Assembly: GCA_036897485.1 (NCBI GenBank)
Contig: JAYMTF010001277.1
Span: forward strand, 1 to 24,670
Direction: 5' to 3'
Source: Pelargonium nanum
Lineage: Eukaryota > Streptophyta > Magnoliopsida > Geraniales > Geraniaceae
Length of the DNA stretch: 24,670 nucleotides
Under the pieces are notes generated by a model that ran no database searches, had not been told where the DNA came from, and worked only from the letters and a program-made list of their open reading frames with translations. This document shows positions 1-8,499 of this stretch, piece by piece. A program made the position numbers and the translations under genes. Numbering within the stretch: position 1 is the first letter of the stretch; each line of letters starts with the position of its first letter.

Positions 1-2767
1 GCAACTTTTATTAGACGTCTTGAAGACAACCTCAACTCTTTGAGGAATGCTATGGACAGTCTCAACAACCTAAGCCAGGATGTGAGGAACCGTGTCCGTG
101 ATGCGCAACAACTACAACATAGGAGGCTGAGAAACCAAGTCACTGGGTGGTTGTGCAAAGTAGAAGCTCTGGAACAGAGAGTGAACCCAGTTCTGGCTAT
201 GGGTACTCAAGAAGTTGAAAATAAATGTGTTGGGAGTTGTTGTCCCAAGAACTGTTGGTCAAGCTACAGGCTCGGCAAGAAAGTGGTGAGGATGATTCCT
301 GAAGTCAGAGGCTTAACAGAGAGAGGGCATTTTGATGATGTGGCTGATGACATTTTGGTAGCTGCTCCGGTGGGTGAGCTGCCTATGGAAGGCCCCGTGG
401 TTGGTTTTGAATTCAAGTTTGAAGAGGTATGGCAGTCCGTTCAAGACAAAGGCTCGTCAATTATCGGGTTAGTTGGAATCGGGGGAGTAGGCAAGACTAC
501 TTTGTTGAAACAGCTTAATAACGAGTTCTTGAAGTCCAACCATGAATTTGATTTGGTCATATGGATTGTGGTTTCCAAGCCTATTGATTTGAGAAGAATA
601 CAAAATACCATCGGAACGAAATTAAACATTCCTGATCGCTCGTGGGACAATAGAAGTGAAGACGACAGAGCTATTTTGATATTCAAGGAGCTCATACATA
701 AGAAGTTTGTGGTGCTTTTAGACGACTTATGGGAGAGACTTGAACTATCAAAAGTTGGTATTCCTATTCCTCAACGTGGCATGAGCAACACGTCGAGAGT
801 TGTATTTACCACTAGATCTGTAGAAGTTTGTGGGTTTCTAGATGCTCACAAGATCATAAAAGTGGGTTGTTTACCGCCACATCAAGCATTAGATTTATTC
901 GTATCCAAGGTGGGGGAAGAAGTTCTAAAATCTCATCCAGAGATAAAAGAACTTGTCAAAGATGTTGCTAGCGAGTGCGATGGTTTGCCCCTAGCTCTCG
1001 TTACAATCGGACGAGCCATGAGAGGAAAAACAAATGCCCGACAGTGGAAAGATGCAAAGAAGACGTTGATGACGTATCCATCGATTTTTCCCGGTGTGAA
1101 GGGTGAGATATTTTCAAAATTGCTATTTAGCTACGACAGCTTGTCAAGTCTAACCATTCAGAAATGCTTTGAATATTGTTCTATATTTCCGGAGGATCAT
1201 GAAATACCAAAAGAAAACTTATTACACTATGGATTGCCGAAGGAATAATGGACGAATATGGAGACATATATGATGCACGTATCCAAGGCCGACAAATTAT
1301 TGAAAGCTTGATGCAAGCATGTTTGTTGGAGGAGGATGATAATTGGAGATGGTTTGTTAAGATGCACGACGTTATCCGCGACATGGCCTTATGGCTTGCT
1401 TGGAAACGGGGGGAGAAGAAGAACAAGTTTCTTGTAGCAGAAGTGGCAAATGATGGTGATCATGGTCTTCCGGAAATGTCACAATGGAAGAATGCAGAAA
1501 AAGTATCGCTATGGGGACGTGGCATTACAATTGGATCTCTGTCCGGGTTATCATTTTGTTCCAATCTTGGCACTCTTATTATTAATGAAACCTATATACC
1601 TACATTGCCGATAGAAATCTTTCATTCTATAAAGACTTTAAAAGTCTTGGACTTGTCAGATAATACGAAACTAGCTGAATTACCCGCCGAGATTGGTAGT
1701 TTGATTAATTTGGAGCATCTGGATATAAGTGGATCAGATGTAAGAAGATTGCCAATGAATGTTCAAGAATTGAAGAAACTGAGATTACTGTTGGTAACTG
1801 ATACGACATTCATTCCTCAGGGAGTTATATCGAATCTTGGGTCGTTGCAAACATTTGAGCAAACCTTGGATTATAGTACGACTAGATTAAAGAGAGGAAT
1901 GGGAAGGGAGATATTTGGAGAGTTGGAAGGGCTTGAACAAAAAATGGATCTTTCTTTGGTTATATTCGGGTCTGAATGTCTTCAGATATTGTTAGACTCC
2001 CCGAAGCTACTAAGATGTACCAGAAAATTGACTCTATTTTCTACAGATGCAGTGATTGATTTGTGTACAGCTGGGAGATTAATGGACCATCTGGAGGGAC
2101 TTACATTGTGGAGATGCAACATGCCAGTGATAAAATTAGGTTCGTCATCCTCGTTCTTTTGCAATCTCCGAGAAGTTAGTATTGAGAGTTGTGATAAGGT
2201 ACGAAATATGAGCTCCCTCATCTATATTACCAACCTCTCCTTTCTTTCGGTGGATGGTTGCAAGTCAATGGAAGAGTTGATCGATAGGAACGTCATTGAC
2301 ACAATGACAAAGAAGAAGAAGAAGGAAAACTCAAGCGTGGATGACGACGAGATTAATGATAATTTTGATGACACGTTATTATTATTATTGTTCTCATCTC
2401 TTGAAAGTCTACAGCTAACTAATCTACCAAAGCTGAGGAGCATATGTCCACAAACTGCATTGCCCTTTCCTTCTTTGAAAGAGCTGTTCGTATTAGATTG
2501 CCCAAGTCTGAAAAGGCTGCCATTGGATTTGAACTCTGCAAACACAACTCCTCCGGAACTCAAGATTGAAGGAAACAGAGATTGGTTGAATTCATTGCAA
2601 TGGGACACCCAAGAAATCAAAGATGCTTTCACTCCCAAGTTAAAAGCGCTGGTACGTACTTATGTGCATTGCAATAGTTGTATACATATATTTCCATTTA
2701 TTCAGTTTCCTGTGTAATTTCATATAACTCGATTACAAACTTTGATTTTCTGTAGCGCTCTGCATAG
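1..2767 (+). pseudogene. RPS5-type CC-NB-ARC-LRR disease-resistance gene, 5'-partial and frameshifted
   Basis: Intracellular immune receptors of this class sense pathogen effectors or modified host proteins and trigger defence. The frame is open from base 1 (FIRRLEDNL, a conserved coiled-coil segment), so the true start lies left of the window. Seen in order: CC-domain motif CxxxCxSSYxLGK (~230-280), P-loop GIGGVGKTT (475-501), RNBS-A, kinase-2 LLDDLW (~712-732; the final W is typical of CNLs), RNBS-B, GLPLAL (~982-999), RNBS-D CFEYCSIFPED (1164-1197). This frame stops at 1246-1248. The +1 frame resumes with IAEGIMDEYGD (1233-1265), then MHDV (1362-1373) and an LRR region to ~2650. Families usually read YWIAEG here; only GG of the W codon (1231-1232) remains, so one base is missing near 1230. 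The LRR part includes a Lys run and a Leu run (~2308-2395). The second frame stays open to a stop at 2717, but a consensus donor at 2652 and acceptor ending at 2755 would remove a 104-bp intron and end the protein with RSA and a stop at 2765-2767. If the break is real, translation yields only CC-NB-ARC without MHD and LRR. Confidence 0.9.
2652..2755 (+). other. Probable short terminal intron of the NLR gene
   Basis: The donor context is CTG|GTACGT and the acceptor is TTTTCTGTAG|CGC, preceded by a pyrimidine-rich stretch. The split is in phase 0. Splicing replaces an uncharged, hydrophobic 22-residue read-through tail by three residues (RSA) and a stop. Seen in sequence: the sites. Inferred: their use. 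Read-through to the stop at 2717 is the alternative. Confidence 0.5.
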
Positions 2768-3007
2768 CAAGTGTTGCTGAGATGAGACGGGCAATATTAA
2801 AAATAAAGGGACAAGCCAGTATTCTACTTCTCGTCGGTCATTCGTTCCATATTCTTCATCAATTGTACGTGTTTGTTTCTACTTTATTTATTTATAGATG
2901 GTTTTATTGTTACCAAATCATCTGAAGAACTTGTCCATTTCAGCTTTGCAGTTTGTACATGTTTTGTTCATGCATTTTATTGTAAAGAAATTGATTGTCT
3001 TTTCTTT

Positions 3008-3183
3008 TGGATATCAAGTTTCTTAAATTTGGGGTTGAAACTTAAGTTCTGTTGGTTGATTCTTGTTTGGTTGGCTCTTCATAATTTTTTTGGATATCAA
3101 GTTTCTTAGTCTCTAAAGCCTTTTAAAGATTTGGGAGTGAAACTTATGATATGGAGACTCTTGTTTGGTTGGCTTTTTATAAT
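3008..3183. repeat. Imperfect tandem duplication, two units of about 80-95 bp
   Basis: Unit 1 (3008-3083) and unit 2 (3091-3183) both begin with the same 18 bases, TGGATATCAAGTTTCTTA (3008-3025 and 3091-3108). Both contain TTTGGG..TGAAACTTA and both end with TCTTGTTTGGTTGGCT (3061-3076 and 3159-3174). They lie just downstream of the NLR gene, possibly in or near its 3' UTR. Confidence 0.75.
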
Positions 3184-3529
3184 GCTTTGGCCATATCCAT
3201 AGGTTGCCTATGGGTTGTTGTTTTTTCATAGTTTTTGCAATTTGTAGCAAAGATTCTTCTTGGTGTAGTTTATTTTTCAACAGTTGAATTTTCACTCTTT
3301 TTTTTATTATTATTTATGTGTGCTTAGCTTATTTTCTAAATTTTCAATATTGACTTTGATTATATAATCTGAAAAAAGAGTATATATAAAGCTTTCACAT
3401 TGAAATTAACATGTCATTGTCTGGTGGTGGTTATGTTTTCTACTTTTCTCACACTGATGAGAGTGATTGCGGGTCACATGAGTGAAATTTTGAACTCCTT
3501 TAAAGACCAAATAAATTCAATTAAAAATA

Positions 3530-3765
3530 TACTCCATCCGTCTCAAAATGAGTATCATGTTTTCATTTTTTGCAAAAATGAAGGATTATCAAATAATTTA
3601 ATGTGTTTTCAATATTACCCTCAAATCTGCCCATGTGCAGTTCATAAGTGATAAAGGTAATATGGGAAAAACAATAATATAATAACCTAAAACTAGAAAC
3701 AGGACACTCATTTTGGGACAAAAAATTTAGACAAACAGGACACTAATTTTAGGACGGTGGGAGTA
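3530..3765. mobile_element. Stowaway-type MITE, complete
   Basis: The left end is TACTCCATCCGTCTCAAAAT and the right end is its near-complement, TTTTAGGACGGTGGGAGTA. This is the classic plant Stowaway terminus (CTCCCTCCGTCCCAAAATGAGT), with TA target-site dinucleotides at 3530-3531 and 3764-3765. A second inner copy of the motif (ACTCATTTTGGGAC, ~3706-3719) lies near the right end, as is usual in these elements. Length is 236 bp with no coding capacity; these elements move with Tc1/mariner transposases supplied in trans. Confidence 0.9.
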
Positions 3766-4139
3766 TTACTTTCTAAAAAATTATGTAGAAGATAAAGATT
3801 TATCTAACTGATTGAAATGTCAGATAAAGACCTGAAATTAAACAGGATCACACTCTCAATAATTAAATGACATCAGAGATGGATTTTTAGAAGAGAAATA
3901 ATTGAAAAGTTTGAAACTTTACCAACAAACAATAAAGAAAATTGCATTTTATCAAAATTCATGGTTTGAATATATTTTTATGAAGTAAATGACAGATAGA
4001 GAGAGCTCAACAACAGCTCACATCATAGCATTGCTCATTTATTATACTTGAAAATTGTCTACTAATATTTTTCAATGATCATCATTTATTATTCATCACA
4101 TCACCCACCAAAAAATTAATAATTCATTTTTTATCAGTT

Positions 4140-4270
4140 GAGCTACACAACAGAGGTATCTCACTCCTATAAACTCAAATAAACCCACCCCATACCGCTT
4201 GTAGGGAGATCAAACCTGAGACCTCTAAAGAAATCCGAAGCACTTAAAATGTTTGGCCCTACCTGCTTTG
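4140..4270 (-). repeat. Possible SINE-derived fragment
   Basis: On the minus strand the segment has a degenerate Pol III B-box (GGTTTGATCTCC) inside a context (GAGGTCTCAGG..CTCCCTACAAGCGG) that resembles tRNA-derived plant SINEs. I see no convincing A-box upstream in the right order and no target-site duplication. A chance resemblance or a fragment of another retroelement is possible. Confidence 0.3.
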
Positions 4271-4469
4271 GTCATTTTTCTTTTTAATTATCAACGTGCA
4301 CTTTACAAACCGTTTATGTAAGTAAAACACACGCACTATTGAAATAAAATAAATATTAGAAAACAATAATGTCGCAAAAATTGAGTCAAAGTCTAACGAA
4401 ATAATGAGACCAAAAATCAATATTACTACCAAAACCCAATTATCGGTTTGGTAAACCAATCATCAGTCC

Positions 4470-4490
4470 GATTGGACCTCCGGTCCAATC
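4470..4490. repeat. Perfect 9-bp inverted repeat with 3-base loop
   Basis: GATTGGACC at 4470-4478 is followed by TCC and then GGTCCAATC at 4482-4490, a perfect hairpin about 0.5 kb upstream of the RLP start. A weaker inverted motif (TTGG-TAAA-CCAA) sits at ~4447-4460. It could be a remnant of a dispersed repeat; no regulatory role can be read from sequence alone. Confidence 0.6.
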
Positions 4491-4992
4491 TTTAAAACAC
4501 AGCTAAAAAACCCCTAAATCATGATTTGCCAAGCAAATCCAAATTGGGTAAATTTTTGAAAAGTAGTTGGCCTAAAAGCACAAGATGAATCCAAAAAAGT
4601 CTTTCCAACGGTTAAAAATATAGAACAAGCCCGACAAGAACCGCGTCCAAATACATTTATAGTACAAAACAACGAAACCGTTTCACAAAAAGTCTCCAAA
4701 ACACACATCACGCGCTTGGAAGTCTCCTCTGACCATTCCACAAATCATCTCCATCTTCTTCTTCCCAATCTTCCTCTCCTTCCACAGCTCAAATTCCACG
4801 CTTTCTCTTGAGGTCTCAGGTTCGAGCTTTCGGTTGTTACGTTTGCCTTTCCGGTCGCAATCTCGGGCCGAACCAGAGTGATGTTTGGTCTGCAAAAACC
4901 AGAGCCTCCACAAGCTCAGAGTCTATTTTCATGGGTCCTCTTCACATTCCCAAAACCATCATCAAAATCATCACTTTCTTGTTCTTGAACCA

Positions 4993-7900
4993 ATGAGAAC
5001 TCCAATATTTTCGTGTCTTTTCTTGATTTTTCTCAGCCTCGGTCTCTTTGTTCTGGTGTCTGGTCAATGTCGGGAGGATCAGAAATCTATACTGATCCAG
5101 TTCAAGAACAGCCTTCGGGTCAGTTCGTCGGGAAAACTTGCGGGTTGGGATGGGAATTCGGATTGCTGTTCTTGGAATGGTGTGAGCTGCGATGTGGCTG
5201 GTCGGGTTATTGGGCTGGATTTGGCAAATGAATCAATCTCGGGTGGAATTGAGAGTCTCTTCAGTCTTCGGAATCTGGAGAGCTTGAACCTGTCGTATAA
5301 CAAGTTCAATTCCACTGTTCCATCTCAGTTGGAGCAGCTCAGAAGCTTGAAGTCTCTGAATTTTTCGAATGCTGGATTCAGAGGGCAAGTTCCCGGTGAG
5401 GTTTCGCGCCTGACCAGGTTGGTTTCTCTTGATTTCTCTTCACTTTTCTACAATGGGTTCAATAATCTGCAGCTCGAGAAACCGAATTTGATTGAGCTTG
5501 TTGGGAACTTTTCGGAGCTTGAGGAGCTTTATGTTGATGGAATCAAGATCAACATATCAGGAAATGGAAGTGAATTGTGGAGTGGCTTGTCATCTTCTCT
5601 GCCAAAGCTGAGAGTGTTGAGCTTGTCCAATTGTTATCTTTCAGGCCCCATCGATTCTTCCTTATCGAAGCTTCAGTTTCTATCAGTCATCCGTCTAAAC
5701 AACAACAATCTATCAGCCCCAGTTCCGGATTTCTTCGCGGGTTTCACGAACTTGACTTTGTTGAGTCTCAGCAATTCTGGGTTGTTCGGAGATTTTCCGA
5801 GAAAGATCTTCCAGGTATCAACTCTGCAGACTATTGACTTGTCGAACAACGAGAGACTTCAGGGCTCGCTGCCAGAGTTTCCGGATAATGGATCTCTTCA
5901 GACAATAAAGCTTAGCCAGACCAGTTTTTCAGGAATCTTGCCAAATTCTATTGGAAACCTTAAAATGTTGTCCACAATAGAGCTTGCAAGTTGCAATTTC
6001 AGTGGAGCAATTCCAAAGTCTATGGAAAAACTTACAGAGCTTGTTCATCTGGATTTCTCGTCGAATCAGTTCAATGGCACAATCCCATCATTCAGTTTGT
6101 CGAAGAATTTGACCCAAATGACTCTTTCTCATAACAGTTTTGATCAAGTTCCTCGTGATTGGGAAGCTCTTCAAAATCTTGTGAATCTTGATTTGGGTAA
6201 CAATGCGCTGAGTGGAACCATTCCAGAGTCTCTATTTTCCCTCCCGTTGTTACAGAAGATGCAGCTTTCAAACAACAAGTTTTCGGGTGAGCTCATTGTT
6301 CAGAATTTGACAGCTGCGCATCTACTCGACACTCTTGATCTGAGCAGCAACAACTTGGAAGGGTCGATACCCACTTCTGTGTTTGATCTCCGAGGTCTAA
6401 AGATTCTCTCACTTTCATCGAACAACTTCAGCAGTTCTCTCAAGCTCAATCTGATACAGCAGCTGAAAAATCTGACAGTTATTGATCTTTCTCGCAACAG
6501 CTTATCAATTGGTTATGACAATACGGATTCTGCATTGTCCTTTCCTAATATAACCACATTGAAACTGGCTTCGTGCAAGCTCGGAAAAATTCCTGAGTTC
6601 TTGAAAAGACAACCAAAGTTACAATATCTAGATCTTTCAATGAATCAGATTCAAGGGAACGTACCTAGTTGGATTTGGAAGCTTCCTCTTGTTCACCTAA
6701 ATCTTTCGTTCAACTTGTTGAACAATCTTGAAGGACTCGCCGGAAATGCTTCATCTACTTTAAAAGTTCTTGACCTTCACTCAAACCAGCTCCAAGGGCC
6801 AATCCAAATCCTGCCACAATCTGCTTTTTATCTGGATTACTCGAGCAATAACTTGAGCTCTGCTATTCCGGATGAAATTGGTACATACTTATCTGTTGCT
6901 ACGTTCTTCTCTCTTTCAAGCAACAAATTTTTCGGGAAAATCCCTGCAGCGATCTGCAATGCTACAAACCTCCAAGTTCTTGATCTGTCCAACAATTCTT
7001 TGACCGGTGAGATTCCCAAATGTTTAATGGCATTGAGTGGGACAATTGGGGTACTAAATCTGAGGAGGAACAAACTCAATGGCACAATTCATGATAACTT
7101 TACGAGTAACTGTCTTTTGAAGACTCTAGATCTCAGTGAAAATCAGCTCGAAGGGAGGGTACCGAGATTTTTGGCCAATTGCACAATGTTGGAGGTTTTA
7201 AACTTGGGGAACAATCGAATAACCGATACCTTCCCATGCCATCTGAAGAACAAGTCCATCAGTTTGCGTGTGCTTGTTCTGCGAGCCAATAACTTTCATG
7301 GTCCCATTGGCTGTCCAGAGGTCAAAGTATCGTGGAAGAATCTTCAAATTGTTGATCTAGCTTCCAACAATTTCAGCGGCGAACTACCCAAAAAATGCTT
7401 GACAACCTGGGACGCTATGATGATCAGAGAAGATTCAACTGAACCAGAGCTCAATCGGATCCAATTTTCTTTCCTAAGACTCAGTAACTTGTATTATCAA
7501 GATGCAGTAAGAGTTACCAACAAAGGACTAGAGATGGAGCTTGTGAAAATCTTAACTGTCTTCACTTCCATTGATTTATCATACAACAAATTTGTAGGGC
7601 CGATACCAGAGACTCTAGGAGACTTCAAAGCGCTCTACGCTCTCAACTTGTCGCATAATGAACTGAGCGGCACAATACCATCCACATTGGGGAATTTGTC
7701 GCAACTTGAGTCCTTGGATCTCTCGTTTAATAAGCTGAAAGGAGAAATTCCTGTAGAGCTTGCAGAGCTAAATTTCTTATCAGCCCTCAACCTTTCGCAT
7801 AATCAGCTGGTGGGAATGATCCCGAAAAGTACCCAACTTCAATCATTTTTAGAATCTTCTTTTGAAGGTAATAAAGGACTATGTGGAGCACCTATGAGCA

Positions 7901-8394
7901 GGCAATGTTCTGGAAGCTCACCAACAAGTACAGACTCCAAAGATTCGGGAACTGAACTCGACTGGCAGTTTATATACACTGGATTAGGATTTGGTGCGGG
8001 ATCAGCTATGGTTGTAGCGCCCATAGCGTTTTGGAGGAGAGGCAAGAAATGGTGTGACAATTTAGTCGATCAAATTCTTTTGGCAATTCTTCCAATGGTG
8101 GGATTGAAGTACACAATTTGGCATGATCAAGAAGGTGAGGAAGATGGAGATACCGAAGAGGACAGTTCAGAAGATGAAGATGATGGTGGTGGTGGTGGTG
8201 ACAATTATGCAAGAGGTTATGGTGAGAGAAAGCCGGAAAGCGAGCAATTCCAAGGTCAGTATTGTGTATTTTGTACAAAATTTGACATTGGTAGGAAGAG
8301 AGCAATTCACAACCTGAAATGTACTTGTCATTATTCACCATCCATTACTCCCTTCTCTTCTTCTTCTTTCTCCTCGTCCTCATATTCTTCGTAG
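4993..8394 (+). CDS. Leucine-rich-repeat receptor-like protein (Ve/Cf-type RLP), intact, intronless
   Basis: Cell-surface immune receptors of this kind bind apoplastic ligands and signal through SOBIR1/BAK1-type partner kinases, because they lack a kinase. The product is 1133 residues. Seen: signal peptide (1-~25, MRTPIFSCLFLIF..VSG), cysteine-flanked LRRNT (QCREDQ..DCCSWNGVSCD), about thirty plant-type LRRs (LxLSxNxLxGxIP) with many N-glycosylation sequons, a non-LRR island (~7400-7560, between KKCLTTWDAMM and FTSIDLSYN) followed by the last LRRs, an LRR C-cap with GLCG, a membrane span with GxGxGxG (~993-1015, TGLGFGAGSAMVVAPIAF), basic stop WRRGKKW, then ~115 cytosolic residues. The tail has an Asp/Glu tract (~1047-1066), a Gly run, and YCVFC..CTCH (1090-1113), known from Ve-like RLPs. 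I chose the ATG at 4993 because it directly starts the signal peptide; an in-frame ATG at 4885 would add 36 polar, His-rich residues in front of it. Lack of introns is normal. An AATAAA lies at 8403. Confidence 0.93.
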   Translation: MRTPIFSCLFLIFLSLGLFVLVSGQCREDQKSILIQFKNSLRVSSSGKLAGWDGNSDCCSWNGVSCDVAGRVIGLDLANESISGGIESLFSLRNLESLNLSYNKFNSTVPSQLEQLRSLKSLNFSNAGFRGQVPGEVSRLTRLVSLDFSSLFYNGFNNLQLEKPNLIELVGNFSELEELYVDGIKINISGNGSELWSGLSSSLPKLRVLSLSNCYLSGPIDSSLSKLQFLSVIRLNNNNLSAPVPDFFAGFTNLTLLSLSNSGLFGDFPRKIFQVSTLQTIDLSNNERLQGSLPEFPDNGSLQTIKLSQTSFSGILPNSIGNLKMLSTIELASCNFSGAIPKSMEKLTELVHLDFSSNQFNGTIPSFSLSKNLTQMTLSHNSFDQVPRDWEALQNLVNLDLGNNALSGTIPESLFSLPLLQKMQLSNNKFSGELIVQNLTAAHLLDTLDLSSNNLEGSIPTSVFDLRGLKILSLSSNNFSSSLKLNLIQQLKNLTVIDLSRNSLSIGYDNTDSALSFPNITTLKLASCKLGKIPEFLKRQPKLQYLDLSMNQIQGNVPSWIWKLPLVHLNLSFNLLNNLEGLAGNASSTLKVLDLHSNQLQGPIQILPQSAFYLDYSSNNLSSAIPDEIGTYLSVATFFSLSSNKFFGKIPAAICNATNLQVLDLSNNSLTGEIPKCLMALSGTIGVLNLRRNKLNGTIHDNFTSNCLLKTLDLSENQLEGRVPRFLANCTMLEVLNLGNNRITDTFPCHLKNKSISLRVLVLRANNFHGPIGCPEVKVSWKNLQIVDLASNNFSGELPKKCLTTWDAMMIREDSTEPELNRIQFSFLRLSNLYYQDAVRVTNKGLEMELVKILTVFTSIDLSYNKFVGPIPETLGDFKALYALNLSHNELSGTIPSTLGNLSQLESLDLSFNKLKGEIPVELAELNFLSALNLSHNQLVGMIPKSTQLQSFLESSFEGNKGLCGAPMSRQCSGSSPTSTDSKDSGTELDWQFIYTGLGFGAGSAMVVAPIAFWRRGKKWCDNLVDQILLAILPMVGLKYTIWHDQEGEEDGDTEEDSSEDEDDGGGGGDNYARGYGERKPESEQFQGQYCVFCTKFDIGRKRAIHNLKCTCHYSPSITPFSSSSFSSSSYSS

Positions 8395-8499
8395 ATGTAC
8401 ATAAATAAAAAGAGAAACAATGATTTTTTTGTATTTTTTTTCCTGTTTCTCCTTTCTTGTCATAGATGCACATAAACATATTTGTTGATCTAATTTGTG
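8395..8499 (+). terminator. 3' flank of the RLP gene with candidate polyadenylation signal
   Basis: AATAAA (8403-8408) occurs 9 bases after the stop codon, followed by T-rich sequence (8424-8445) that resembles a plant poly(A) region. The actual cleavage site cannot be seen from sequence. Confidence 0.35.

Larger units (their letters stand above)
2768..4880. other. Intergenic region between NLR and RLP genes
   Basis: AT-rich sequence with no credible coding region; the short open frames here have no family features. It holds an imperfect direct duplication (3008-3183), a complete Stowaway-type MITE (3530-3765), possible SINE debris (4140-4270), a short perfect hairpin (4470-4490) and the CT-rich leader of the RLP gene (~4728-4800). 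Confidence 0.7.

Noticed and set aside
2222-2638. Minus-strand 138-codon frame opposite the NLR LRR region
   Set aside because: It lies fully antisense to strongly conserved NLR coding sequence, is low in complexity (Asn and Phe runs from the trinucleotide tracts) and has no family features.
8006-8341. Minus-strand 111-codon frame with a His-rich run opposite the RLP tail
   Set aside because: The His run is the antisense of the GGT/GAT-rich acidic-glycine tract of the RLP; the frame is a shadow.
1-8394. Functional NLR-RLP gene pair as a new immune module
   Set aside because: The two genes are ~2.2 kb apart on the same strand, the NLR is broken, and adjacency of immune genes is common; nothing in sequence shows that they work together.
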